Shown here: in pieces, positions 1 through 7,118 of the stretch
Numbering within the stretch: position 1 is the stretch's first letter
Layout of the letters: each line of letters starts with the position of its first letter
From: Actinomycetes bacterium
GTDB lineage: Bacteria; Actinomycetota; Actinomycetes; Actinomycetales; Cellulomonadaceae
Direction: 5' to 3'
NCBI GenBank assembly: GCA_023432565.1
Contig: JAEYUL010000047.1
Location: forward strand, 1-16,041
DNA length: 16,041 bases
Translations under genes and position numbers: made by a program
The notes under the pieces: generated by a model
What the model was told of the DNA's origin: nothing
What the model saw: the letters and a program-made list of their open reading frames with translations, nothing else
Database searches by the model: none

Positions 1-463
1 GCTCCGCCTCGCCGAGCTCGTCCCAGTGCACGAGCGCGATGCCCTCGCCGTCGAGCGCGGGCTGGACGGAGTCGAAGAACACGGACGCGTGCCGGTCCAT
101 GAGCCGGTGCGCCTCGGTGTTGATCGCCTCGAGCACCTGGCGGGGCGTCAGGCCGGACGCCGCGGTGACGGCCATGCCGGTCGCGATGCGCCGCCGCAGG
201 CCGGCGACGCGGACCATGAAGAACTCGTCGAGGTTCGAGGCGAAGATCGCCAGGTACCGCACGCGTTCGAGCAGCGGCAGGTCGGTGTCCTCCGCGAGCT
301 CCAGGACCCGCTGGTTGAACGCGAGCCACGACAGCTCGCGGTCCAGGAACCGGTCGTCGGGCAGGGGCACGAGCTCCGGCGCCGGGCCGGCGTCGTCAGC
401 GCGCGCGAGGTGCTCGGCGATGCGGTCCTCGAGCGCGGGGTCGAGGGCGGGCGCGTCCGTCAT
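1..463 (-). CDS. ppk1: Polyphosphate kinase 1, N-terminal part (cut by window edge)
   Basis: Ppk1 reversibly transfers the terminal phosphate of ATP to a growing polyphosphate chain. Only the first 154 codons are present. The reverse-strand translation contains the Ppk1 N-domain signature: DRELSWLAFNQRVLELA (about residues 41-57), then LPLLERVRYLAIFASNLDEFFMVR (about 62-85, quoted here in outline), followed by a GLRRR segment. Asn50 in FNQRVLE aligns with the family Asn that contacts the adenine ring in E. coli Ppk1. The catalytic phospho-histidine domain lies outside the window. The ATG at 463 overlaps the stop codon of the upstream mycothiol synthase gene as ATGA, so translation is probably coupled. 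The first 37 residues are acidic, Ala/Pro-rich and probably disordered. Identity is secure from the conserved N-domain; nothing can be said about the missing part. Confidence 0.93.
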   Translation of the reverse strand, partial: MTDAPALDPALEDRIAEHLARADDAGPAPELVPLPDDRFLDRELSWLAFNQRVLELAEDTDLPLLERVRYLAIFASNLDEFFMVRVAGLRRRIATGMAVTAASGLTPRQVLEAINTEAHRLMDRHASVFFDSVQPALDGEGIALVHWDELGEAE

Positions 464-1449
464 GGGGCCATCGTGGCACCGCTGGGTGAACGCGGCGTGT
501 CGTCGCCGAACATCACGTCGACACCGCTGCGCACGAACCCTGCGCGCCAGTAGGTGCGGATCGCGACCTCGTTCGCCGCCTCGGTGTAGAGGATGGCCGA
601 GCGCAGCCCCGCACGCTCCAGGTGCGTGAGCCCGAGGTCGGTCAGCGCACCGCCCAGCCCGAGGCCCTGCGCGTCGGGGTCCACGCCGACGACGTAGATC
701 TCCCCGACGGGCTCGTCGCCGTGCTCACCGGGCGCGTGCACCTTGGTCCAGACCGATCCCAGGAGCACGCCGTCCCGCTCGGCCAGCAGGAACCCGGCCG
801 GGTCGAACCACGGCTCGGCCTCACGCGCCCGCAGGTCCGCGCTCGTCATGCGGCCCTGCTCGGGGTGGTGGGCGAACGCGCGCGAGTTGACCCGGCGCCA
901 CGCCTCCTCGTCCTGCCCGGGCGCGAAGCGGCGGACCGTGACCCCGGCCGGCAGCGGCCGGTCCGGCACCTGCGGGCGCTGCGCCAGGTCGAGGCGCATC
1001 TGCCAGAGCTCTCGCACCGGGACCATGCCTCCGGACCGGGCCAGGGCGCGCGCTGCCGGCAGGTCGCCGTGCGCCCAGACCCGCAGCCCGCGGTCCGGGA
1101 CCTCGCGTGCGACAGCGCGGGCGGCGTCCAGCAGCGCCGCTCCGACACCACGGCCGCGGTGCGCCGGAGCCACGACGAGCTCGGCGCGCGCGAGCGTCGT
1201 CAGCCCCACCTCGACCTGCGCGTACCCCACCACGCCGGCGCAGGACGCCCCTGCGCGCGCCGTGGCCAGGACGTGCGTCACGGCGGCCTCGCCGTCCTCG
1301 AGCCACAGCAACGGCTGCTCCGACAGCGGCGCGACGCCGTCGCTGCCGGCGGCGTCGGCGGCCAGCAGCCGCACCGCCTCGGCGGTCTCGGGATCGAGGG
1401 GGCCGTGGTGGGCGGCGACCGTGACGTGCGCCTGCGTCGGCTCGACCAT
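460..1449 (-). CDS. mshD: Mycothiol synthase (mycothiol acetyltransferase)
   Basis: MshD acetylates the cysteinyl amine of Cys-GlcN-Ins with acetyl-CoA, the last step in making mycothiol, the main low-molecular-weight thiol of actinomycetes. The 329-aa product has the family's tandem GNAT layout. The N-terminal GNAT domain carries an acetyl-CoA loop RGRGVG at about residues 98-103. The C-terminal domain carries AQGLGLG at about 260-266, preceded by the strand GEIYVVGVDP. The family hallmark NSRAFAHHPEQG is at about 188-199, followed by WFDPAGFLLAE. Length is normal. The ATG at 1449 has no strong Shine-Dalgarno sequence. It overlaps the ppk1 start by 4 nt and forms a two-gene unit with it, an arrangement seen in other actinomycetes from memory. 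It is divergent from the monooxygenase-like gene across 146 bp. Confidence 0.95.
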   Translation of the reverse strand: MVEPTQAHVTVAAHHGPLDPETAEAVRLLAADAAGSDGVAPLSEQPLLWLEDGEAAVTHVLATARAGASCAGVVGYAQVEVGLTTLARAELVVAPAHRGRGVGAALLDAARAVAREVPDRGLRVWAHGDLPAARALARSGGMVPVRELWQMRLDLAQRPQVPDRPLPAGVTVRRFAPGQDEEAWRRVNSRAFAHHPEQGRMTSADLRAREAEPWFDPAGFLLAERDGVLLGSVWTKVHAPGEHGDEPVGEIYVVGVDPDAQGLGLGGALTDLGLTHLERAGLRSAILYTEAANEVAIRTYWRAGFVRSGVDVMFGDDTPRSPSGATMAP

Positions 1450-1485
1450 CCGCCCATCCCATCACGCGAGACGGCCCAGGGGCAG

Positions 1486-1513
1486 CGGGTCACCCGAGCG
1501 GGCGACAGCCCGC
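1486..1513. promoter_or_regulatory. Two adjacent short inverted repeats in a divergent promoter region
   Basis: The 146-bp gap between mshD (minus) and the monooxygenase-like gene (plus) holds CGGGTCACCCG at 1486-1496, a palindrome with one central base. Directly after it is a hairpin GCGGGC-gaca-GCCCGC at 1498-1513. They lie 37-64 bp upstream of the mshD start and could be an operator or a 5' leader structure. In DNA this GC-rich, short inverted repeats also arise by chance, so confidence is low. Confidence 0.25.
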
Positions 1514-1580
1514 ACGGTGGCCGGCGGTGAGGTCGCCCGGCCGCCCGCCTGCGGGTCTGTGGCAACCGGGCCGGGTGACG

Positions 1581-1586
1581 TACGTT
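1581..1586 (+). promoter_or_regulatory. Candidate -10 box, leaderless start
   Basis: TACGTT fits the actinobacterial TANNNT -10 pattern and ends 9 nt before the ATG at 1596. No Shine-Dalgarno sequence lies in those 9 nt, as expected if transcription starts at or within a base or two of the start codon. No clear -35 element was found. Confidence 0.5.
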
Positions 1587-1595
1587 GGACCGATC

Positions 1596-3290
1596 ATGAA
1601 CCTCGACCCCGACCTCGTGCGCGCGGGCCGGGATGACCGCGAGACGCTGCCCCAGGCGTTCGCGGACGCCGCGGCCGCGACGAACCCCGCAGGCCAGCGA
1701 CGCGTGACGCGTCGCAGCCTGCGCGCCGCCGCCGAGGCCGGCGCAGCAGCAGCGAGCGCCGCGCCTCGCACCGCTGCCTCGGACCTGCCGGACGCGCCCG
1801 CCGTGTCCGCGCCTGCCGTGTCCGCGACTACCGCCTCCGCACCTGACGTCTCTGTTCCTGACGTTCCTGTGCCTGACGTTCCTGCGCCTGACGTCGCTGT
1901 GCCTGGCGTCTCCGTGCCTGTTGCTCCGGCGCCTGATGCCTCGGCGCCTGCCGTCGCTGTGCCTGGCGTCTCCGTGCCTGTTGCTCCGGCGCCTGATGCC
2001 TCGGCGCCTGCCGTCACCGAGCCGCAGGGCGGTCGGCGCGCGCGTCGGGCACGTGCGGCGCGCACCGAGCCGACGGCCCGGACCCGCCCGACGGTCGTCG
2101 ACGTCGACGTCGTCGTGATCGGCGCCGGTCAGGCCGGGCTCTCGGCCGCCTACCACCTGCACCGCGCAGGGCTCGTGCCCGTCGGTGACCGCGGCTGGCA
2201 GGACGCCGCCGCGACGTTCGTCGTCCTCGACGACGCGCCGCAGCCCGGCGGTGCGTGGCAGCACCGGCCGCCTGGCATGCGGGTGGCGGACGCGCACGGT
2301 GTGCACGACCTGCCGGGCATGCCGCTGCTCGTGCCGGACGACGCCGAGAGCGCCGCGAAGGCGATCCCGTACTACTTCGCGCAGTACGAGGAGGCATTCG
2401 GACTGCACGTGCAGCGTCCCGTCCAGGTCACGCGCGTCGACGAGGACGACGAGGACGGGGACGGCCGACGGCTGCGCGTCTCGTCGCACCTCGTGGACGG
2501 CGACGGCGAGACGGTCGTCTGGCGTGCCCGCGGCGTCGTCAACGCCTCGGGCACGTGGCGCAAGCCGTTCTGGCCGACCTACCCGGGGCGTGCGGCGTTC
2601 CGTGGGCGTCAGGTGCACTCGCGCGACGTGCGGGACCCGGCCGAGCTGGCCGACGGGCACGTCGTCGTCGTCGGCGGCGGCACGTCGGCCGTGCAGCTGC
2701 TGCTCGCGCTCGCGGACGTCACGACGACGACGTGGGTCACGCGCCGCCCGCCCGCGTGGCGCAACGGCGACCTGACCCCCGAGCTGGGGCGTGCCGCGGT
2801 CGCGCTCGTCGCCGAGCGCACCGCGGCCGGCCTCCCGCCGGGCTCGATCGTGTCCGTGACCGGGCTGCCGCTCACGGACGCCTACCGGGCCGGGATCGCC
2901 TCGGGTGTGCTGCGCGCGCGGCCCCCGTTCAGCCGGATCGTGCCTGACGGCGTCGTGTGGGACGAGCCGGTCCCGCCGCCCGTGACCGCGTCCGTCGGCG
3001 GCGAGGCGCCGGGCGACCCGGCGCTCGGGCTCGGGACGTGGGTCGGCGGTGAGTCGCACGTGCAGGCGCGCACGATCGTGTGGGCCACGGGCTACCGGCC
3101 CGCGCTCGACCACCTGGCGCCGCTGCGGCTGCGCGGCCCGCACGGCGGGGTCGTGATGGACGGCACCCGTGTGGCGAGCGACCCGCGGATCCACCTCGTC
3201 GGGTACGGGCCGTCGGCCTCGACGGTCGGCGCCAACCGTGCGGGGCGGGACGCGGTCAAGGAGCTGCTGGCCTACCTCGCCCTGGCCTGA
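1596..3290 (+). CDS. FAD/NAD(P)-binding monooxygenase-like protein with pentapeptide-repeat N-terminal extension
   Basis: The product (564 aa from the ATG at 1596) belongs to the flavin-containing monooxygenase-like, CzcO-type oxidoreductases, which use FAD and NAD(P)H. The catalytic part begins near residue 168 with the FAD-binding strand VVVIGAGQAG (GAGQAG 176-181). An FMO-type segment FRGRQVHS follows at about 335-342. The second Rossmann motif VVVVGGGTSA is at about 356-365, and the family ATGY motif is near the C terminus. Residues 1-166 are unusual: an Ala-rich start, then about 15 pentads of pattern [AV]-P-x-[AV]-x (residues 67-141), then an Arg-rich stretch. The ATG at 1596 is preferred over the in-frame GTG at 1527 because a -10 box precedes it. 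Substrate is unknown. The stop codon lies inside a terminator hairpin shared with the convergent mannanase gene. Confidence 0.85.
   Translation: MNLDPDLVRAGRDDRETLPQAFADAAAATNPAGQRRVTRRSLRAAAEAGAAAASAAPRTAASDLPDAPAVSAPAVSATTASAPDVSVPDVPVPDVPAPDVAVPGVSVPVAPAPDASAPAVAVPGVSVPVAPAPDASAPAVTEPQGGRRARRARAARTEPTARTRPTVVDVDVVVIGAGQAGLSAAYHLHRAGLVPVGDRGWQDAAATFVVLDDAPQPGGAWQHRPPGMRVADAHGVHDLPGMPLLVPDDAESAAKAIPYYFAQYEEAFGLHVQRPVQVTRVDEDDEDGDGRRLRVSSHLVDGDGETVVWRARGVVNASGTWRKPFWPTYPGRAAFRGRQVHSRDVRDPAELADGHVVVVGGGTSAVQLLLALADVTTTTWVTRRPPAWRNGDLTPELGRAAVALVAERTAAGLPPGSIVSVTGLPLTDAYRAGIASGVLRARPPFSRIVPDGVVWDEPVPPPVTASVGGEAPGDPALGLGTWVGGESHVQARTIVWATGYRPALDHLAPLRLRGPHGGVVMDGTRVASDPRIHLVGYGPSASTVGANRAGRDAVKELLAYLALA
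1794..2018 (+). repeat. Fifteen degenerate pentapeptide (15-nt) coding repeats
   Basis: Residues 67-141 of the monooxygenase-like protein divide into fifteen five-residue units of form [AV]-P-[ADGV]-[AV]-[SPAT], for example APAVS, VPDVP, APDVA, VPGVS, APDAS. One unit (ATTAS) deviates. The region is Pro/Ala-rich with no aromatic residues and probably forms an extended, flexible or surface linker. Confidence 0.85.
1892..2015 (+). repeat. Perfect 60-bp tandem duplication within the pentad region
   Basis: Bases 1892-1955 are identical to 1952-2015. This gives just over two copies of a 60-bp unit with no mismatch, with divergence immediately outside (a/c at 1891/1951, g/a at 1956/2016). The unit encodes four pentads (VPGVS VPVAP APDAS APAV-). 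Perfect identity points to a recent in-frame slippage or unequal-crossover duplication, so copy number may vary between strains. Confidence 0.9.
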
Positions 3291-3312
3291 GCGGACGCCG
3301 GCCAGGGCGAGG
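3275..3312. terminator. Bidirectional hairpin terminator between convergent genes
   Basis: CCTCGCCCTGGCC (3275-3287) pairs perfectly with GGCCAGGGCGAGG (3300-3312), a 13-bp stem with a 12-nt loop. The left arm forms the last codons of the monooxygenase-like gene and the loop contains its TGA. The right arm ends 2 nt before the stop codon of the mannanase gene on the other strand. There is no T-tract, which is common for actinobacterial hairpin terminators. It can serve both transcripts. Confidence 0.8.
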
Positions 3313-3314
3313 CC

Positions 3315-4715
3315 TCACGCGCAGGTCACCGCAGGAGGCGCCGCCGGAGCCGTGCCCGAGCCGATGAAGCCGTACTCCGCGCTCTGGCCCGGGGCCAGGG
3401 ACCCGTTCCACGGCGCGTTCGTCACGGTCACGGCGCTCGTCCCGCTGAACGTGCCGCTCCAGCCCTGCTGGACGCTCGCGCCAGGCAGCGTGAACGTCGT
3501 GCGCCACGACGACACCGCGCGTGCGCCCGCCGTGACGGTCACCGCCGCCTGGAACCCGCCCGGCCAGCTGCCGACGAGTCGGAACGTCGCCGCGCACGGC
3601 CCGCTCGGACCGGTCGTCGGGACCGTCGTCGGCGTCGGCGTCGGCGTCGTGGTCGGGGTCGGGGTCGACGTGGGCGTCTGCCCCGGGGTCGGCGTGGACG
3701 TCGGCTGCGCTCCGAAGACCCGCGCGGTCACCGCGGTGGCCGTGATGCCGTTCGCGCCGTCGAAGATCCTCGCGCCCCACGCGGTCTTCCGCGCGGGGTC
3801 GAAGCCGGTCACCATGTCGAGGTACTCGACGCCGCCTCCGTTGCCCGACCACGACCACCCGTAGTACCCGATCCCGCGCGCGACCGCCTCGGACATGATC
3901 GTGTCCTCGTCGGGGTCGCCGTCGGAGTGCATGTTGCCGAACTCGCCGATCACGAGCGGCAGGCCCTTGGCCTTGAACGCGTCGAGGTACGTCCGGATCG
4001 TCGACGCGTTGGTGTAGACGCCATACATGTGGACGGAGAACAGGACGTTGCCGTCCGGATCTGCGGCCGCGACGGTCTGGGCGTTGTCGCGCATGATGCC
4101 CGCCCAGTCCTGACCCCACGACGGCGCGTCGATCACGATGTTGTGGTGCAGGCCCGCGTTGCGCAGCTTCGTGATCGCGGCGATCGAGTCCGCGGCCCAA
4201 CCGGCGTTCACCGTGGCGTTGTTGCCGTACGGCTCGTTGCCGATGTTGATCTGGACGTAGTCCTCCTGGCCCTGGAGCGCGGACGCGATGGCGACCCAGT
4301 AGTCCGCGGCCTTGTCGAGCGTGACCGCGCCGCTCTGCTCGCCGTAGCCGGTGGTGTCGTGGTTCTCGAGCATGCAGATGAGCTCGTTGGCCTTGCACAG
4401 GCTGATGATGTTCGCGACGTCCGCGGCATCGTTCTTGGTCCAGCGGTCACCGCCCGACAGCACGACGCGCACGGCGTTGGCGCCCGCGGCCCGGATCGCG
4501 GGGATCGCGGTGGCCGTCTGGGACGTGTACCAGGTGTGCGCGTGGCTCACACCGCGGGCGACGAAGGGCGTGCCGTCCTTCTCCACCAGCTGCGTGCCGG
4601 ACACGTGCAGCCCGGGCGGGGTGGCGGCCTGCGCGGACGTCGCAAGCGCGGACGCGCCCAGTGCGGCCACCAGGGCAGCAGCGGCGGCGCCGGCGAACAG
4701 GGCTCGAGACCTCAT
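3315..4715 (-). CDS. Secreted endo-beta-1,4-mannanase, GH5 (subfamily 8-like) with C-terminal CBM2
   Basis: The product (466 aa) is predicted to be exported and to cleave internal beta-1,4-mannosidic bonds of mannans. A signal peptide (residues 1-30, MRSR plus an Ala/Leu core ending SAQA) precedes a GH5 barrel at about 34-336. Barrel motifs are GLHVSGTQLVEKDGTPFVARG and HAHTWY, as in Streptomyces mannanases, NEP with acid/base Glu161, and VIGEFGN with nucleophile Glu258. A Pro/Thr linker (about 338-371) leads to a CBM2 domain (about 374-465) closed by Cys374 and Cys465, with Trp384, Trp404, Trp419 and Trp436 as possible binding residues. The ATG at 4715 follows an AGGAAGAGG ribosome-binding site. 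Mannanase rather than cellulase specificity rests on remembered similarity of the barrel motifs. GH5 plus CBM2 is secure. Confidence 0.9.
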   Translation of the reverse strand: MRSRALFAGAAAAALVAALGASALATSAQAATPPGLHVSGTQLVEKDGTPFVARGVSHAHTWYTSQTATAIPAIRAAGANAVRVVLSGGDRWTKNDAADVANIISLCKANELICMLENHDTTGYGEQSGAVTLDKAADYWVAIASALQGQEDYVQINIGNEPYGNNATVNAGWAADSIAAITKLRNAGLHHNIVIDAPSWGQDWAGIMRDNAQTVAAADPDGNVLFSVHMYGVYTNASTIRTYLDAFKAKGLPLVIGEFGNMHSDGDPDEDTIMSEAVARGIGYYGWSWSGNGGGVEYLDMVTGFDPARKTAWGARIFDGANGITATAVTARVFGAQPTSTPTPGQTPTSTPTPTTTPTPTPTTVPTTGPSGPCAATFRLVGSWPGGFQAAVTVTAGARAVSSWRTTFTLPGASVQQGWSGTFSGTSAVTVTNAPWNGSLAPGQSAEYGFIGSGTAPAAPPAVTCA

Positions 4716-4997
4716 GGAGATCCTCTTCCTGAGGGCCTCGGTGGCCGGGCTCGGCGGCGGAGGCTCCGCGGGATCGTGGCCACGTCGTCATGGCCGCTGG
4801 ACGGCTGAGCCCCGCGCGAGAGCGGGGTTGCCGCCACCCAACCAGCGCCCGAGGTCGGCGCGGGCCGCGGGAATCGTTTAGCCCGGACCTTCGTCGCTCG
4901 ACGCCGACCCGGACGCGGTCGTGCCAGCCCGTGCACGCGGAGGCGGCCCGGGGCGCGGTGGCGTCCCAGACCGCCTCGACGTCGCCCCCGGGGGCGC
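4716..4997 (-). promoter_or_regulatory. Upstream region of the mannanase gene with a weak LacI-type site and a hairpin
   Basis: No credible gene lies in these 282 bp. On the minus strand the AT-rich island TAAACGATTC (4871-4880) stands out in GC-rich surroundings. Its AA-n-CG-n-TT core resembles LacI-family operators, which control many glycan-utilisation genes, but the outer arms match poorly. A hairpin CCCCGC-gcgaga-GCGGGG (4810-4827) lies between it and the gene. The mannanase promoter presumably sits here, but no clear -35/-10 pair was found. Confidence 0.3.
4983..4996 (-). terminator. Possible acs transcript terminator
   Basis: CGCCCCCGGGGGCG is a perfect 14-bp palindrome that begins one base after the acs stop codon (4998-5000). 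In RNA it would need to open several central bases to form a loop, and no T-tract follows. Position supports a terminator; structure is only moderately convincing. Confidence 0.35.
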
Positions 4998-6977
4998 TCA
5001 GTCTGCGCGAGGAGTCGCCAGACCTTGCGCGATGAGGTCCATGACGGAGGAGTCGGCGAGCGTCGTGGCGTCGCCCACCTGGCGGTGCTCGGCGACGTCA
5101 CGCAGCAGGCGGCGCATGATCTTGCCCGAGCGGGTCTTCGGCAGCTCCTGGACGACGAGCACCTGACGCGGCTTGGCGATCGGGCCGATCTCCTTGGCGA
5201 CGTGGTTGCGCAGCTCGAGCTGCACCTCGTCGGCGGGCTTGCCGTCCACTCCCGCGTCGCCGCGCAGGATCACGAACGCGACCACGGCCTGCCCCGTGGT
5301 GTCGTCACTCGCTCCCACGACCGCGGCCTCGGCCACCCACGGGTGGGAGACCAGCGCGGACTCGATCTCCGTGGTGGACAGCCGGTGCCCGGACACGTTC
5401 ATCACGTCGTCGACCCGGCCCAGCAGCCAGATGTCGCCGTCGTCGTCCTTCTTGGCGCCGTCGCCCGCGAAGTACAGGCCCGGGAAACGCGACCAGTAGG
5501 TGTCCCGGTAGCGCTGCTGGTCGCCCCAGATGCCCCGGAGCATCGACGGCCACGGCTCGGTGATCACGAGGTAGCCGCCCGAGTTGTTCGGCACCGAGCG
5601 TGCGTCGTCGTCGACGACGTCGGCCGCGATCCCCGGCAGCGGGACCTGCGCGGAGCCCGGCTTCGTCTCGGTGACGCCCGGCAGCGGGCTGATCATGATC
5701 GCGCCCGTCTCCGTCTGCCACCACGTGTCGACGACCGGGGTCCGGTCGCCGCCGATGACCCGGCGGTACCACGTCCACGCCTCGGGGTTGATGGGCTCGC
5801 CCACGGAACCGAGCACGCGCAGCGAGGACAGGTCGAACTGCGCGGGGATCTCCTCGCCCCACTTCATGCACGTGCGGATCGCGGTGGGTGCGGTGTACAG
5901 GATCGTCACGCCGTACTTCGCGACGATCTCCCACCAGCGCCCACGGTGCGGGGTGTCGGGCGTCCCCTCGTAGATGACCTGCGTCGCGCCGTTGACCAGC
6001 GGGCCGTACACGACGTACGTGTGCCCCGTGACCCAGCCGATGTCCGCGGTGCACCAGTAGACGTCCGTCTCCGGCTTGAGGTCGAACACGTTGAGGTGCG
6101 TGTACGCGGCCTGCGTGAGGTACCCGCCCGTCGTGTGGAAGATGCCCTTCGGCTTCCCGGTGGTCCCCGACGTGTAGAGGATGAACAGCGGGTGCTCCGC
6201 GTCCACGTCGACGGGGGTGTGCTGGTCGGACGCGGTGTCCACGACGTCGGACCACCACACGTCCCGACCGTCGGTCCAGTCCACGTCCTGCTCCGTGCGC
6301 TTCACGACGAGCACGTGCTGCACCGGCGTCTCGCCCTTGGCCAGTGCCTCGTCGACCGCGGGCTTGAGGGCCGACGGCGCGCCGCGACGGAACCCGCCGT
6401 CCGCGGTCACGACGAGCTTCGCCTCGGCGTCGATGATCCGGCTGTACAGCGCCTCGGCCGAGAAGCCCCCGAACACGACCGAGTGCGGAGCGCCGATGCG
6501 CGCGCAGGCGAGCATCGTGAAGACGGCCTCAGGGATGAGCGGCAGGTAGATCGCCACCCGGTCCCCGGTGCCGACCCCGAGCGCCGTGAGCGCGTTCGCG
6601 GCCTTCGAGACCTCCCGCTGCAGGTCCGCGTACGTGATCGTGCGCGTGTCCCCGCCCTCGCCCTCGAAGTGCAGCGCGACCCGGTCGCCGTTGCCCGCCT
6701 CGACGTGCCGGTCGACGGCGTTGTACGCCGCGTTCAGGCGGCCGTCCGCGAACCACCGGGCCACGGGCGCCTGCGACCAGTCGAGCGTCTCCTCGAACGG
6801 GGTGCTCCACGAGAGCAGCAGGCGTGCCTGCTCCGCCCAGAACGCGGGCCGGTCCGCGTTGGCCCACGCGTACAGGTCGGCGGTGGCGTTCGCCTGGGCG
6901 ACGAACTGCGCGGACGGCGGGAAGCGGCGGTCCTCGGAGAGCAGGTTCTCCAGGCCGCCGACGGTCGGGTCGGACAC
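4998..6977 (-). CDS. acs: Acetyl-CoA synthetase (AMP-forming)
   Basis: Acs activates acetate to acetyl-AMP with ATP and then to acetyl-CoA in the cytoplasm. Counting from a GTG at 6977 the product has 659 aa, normal for the family. Adenylate-forming motifs are in order: YTSGTTGKPKG at about 268-278, DTWWQTETG with the Trp that limits the acyl pocket to acetate, GRVDDVMNVSGHRLSTTEIE, and the C-terminal PKTRSGKIMRR, whose Lys (about 619) is the catalytic, reversibly acetylated residue of Acs enzymes. An ATG at 7001 would add eight residues but lacks a ribosome-binding site. The GTG is preceded by GGAGG at 5-nt spacing and gives the sensible N terminus (V/M)SDPTVGGLENLL. The gene stands alone, downstream of a Pro-rich membrane protein gene. 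An OFA transporter gene nearby may supply its substrate. Confidence 0.96.
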   Translation of the reverse strand: MSDPTVGGLENLLSEDRRFPPSAQFVAQANATADLYAWANADRPAFWAEQARLLLSWSTPFEETLDWSQAPVARWFADGRLNAAYNAVDRHVEAGNGDRVALHFEGEGGDTRTITYADLQREVSKAANALTALGVGTGDRVAIYLPLIPEAVFTMLACARIGAPHSVVFGGFSAEALYSRIIDAEAKLVVTADGGFRRGAPSALKPAVDEALAKGETPVQHVLVVKRTEQDVDWTDGRDVWWSDVVDTASDQHTPVDVDAEHPLFILYTSGTTGKPKGIFHTTGGYLTQAAYTHLNVFDLKPETDVYWCTADIGWVTGHTYVVYGPLVNGATQVIYEGTPDTPHRGRWWEIVAKYGVTILYTAPTAIRTCMKWGEEIPAQFDLSSLRVLGSVGEPINPEAWTWYRRVIGGDRTPVVDTWWQTETGAIMISPLPGVTETKPGSAQVPLPGIAADVVDDDARSVPNNSGGYLVITEPWPSMLRGIWGDQQRYRDTYWSRFPGLYFAGDGAKKDDDGDIWLLGRVDDVMNVSGHRLSTTEIESALVSHPWVAEAAVVGASDDTTGQAVVAFVILRGDAGVDGKPADEVQLELRNHVAKEIGPIAKPRQVLVVQELPKTRSGKIMRRLLRDVAEHRQVGDATTLADSSVMDLIAQGLATPRAD

Positions 6978-7040
6978 GCAGGCCTCCAGGTGCAGCGACA
7001 TCGGTGCATGGCCAGGACGAAGGTCCTGTCGTGACTGCAG

Positions 7041-7046
7041 ACTCTA
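7041..7046 (-). promoter_or_regulatory. Candidate acs -10 box
   Basis: On the minus strand TAGAGT fits TANNNT and lies about 64 nt upstream of the GTG start of acs. It is one of very few AT-containing hexamers in the gap. No matching -35 element was found at 16-18 bp, so this is tentative. Confidence 0.3.
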
Positions 7047-7076
7047 GCGACCACGAGGCCCGATGCGCCCCGTGTG

Positions 7077-7091
7077 CGGCGGTATCCGCCG
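7077..7091 (-). terminator. Small hairpin downstream of the membrane protein gene
   Basis: CGGCGG-tat-CCGCCG forms a 6-bp stem with a 3-nt loop, 28 nt past the stop codon of the minus-strand membrane protein gene. There is no T-tract. It may end that transcript before the acs promoter; the evidence is position and symmetry only. Confidence 0.35.
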
Positions 7092-7118
7092 GTTTCCCCC
7101 GCGGGTCGTGCGTGCAGA

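Noticed and set aside
1278..3194. 638-codon minus-strand ORF opposite the monooxygenase-like gene
   Set aside because: It is low-complexity Arg/Gly/His-rich translation that crosses into mshD. The plus strand has the Rossmann motifs.
3606..3720. GTCGGC-type short tandem repeats
   Set aside because: They are simply the complement of the Pro/Thr linker codons of the mannanase and need no other explanation.
5025..7034. 669-codon plus-strand ORF opposite acs
   Set aside because: It is Arg/Val/Asp-rich, matches no family and mirrors the acs codons on the other strand, which carry all Acs motifs. Long antisense ORFs are expected at this GC content.
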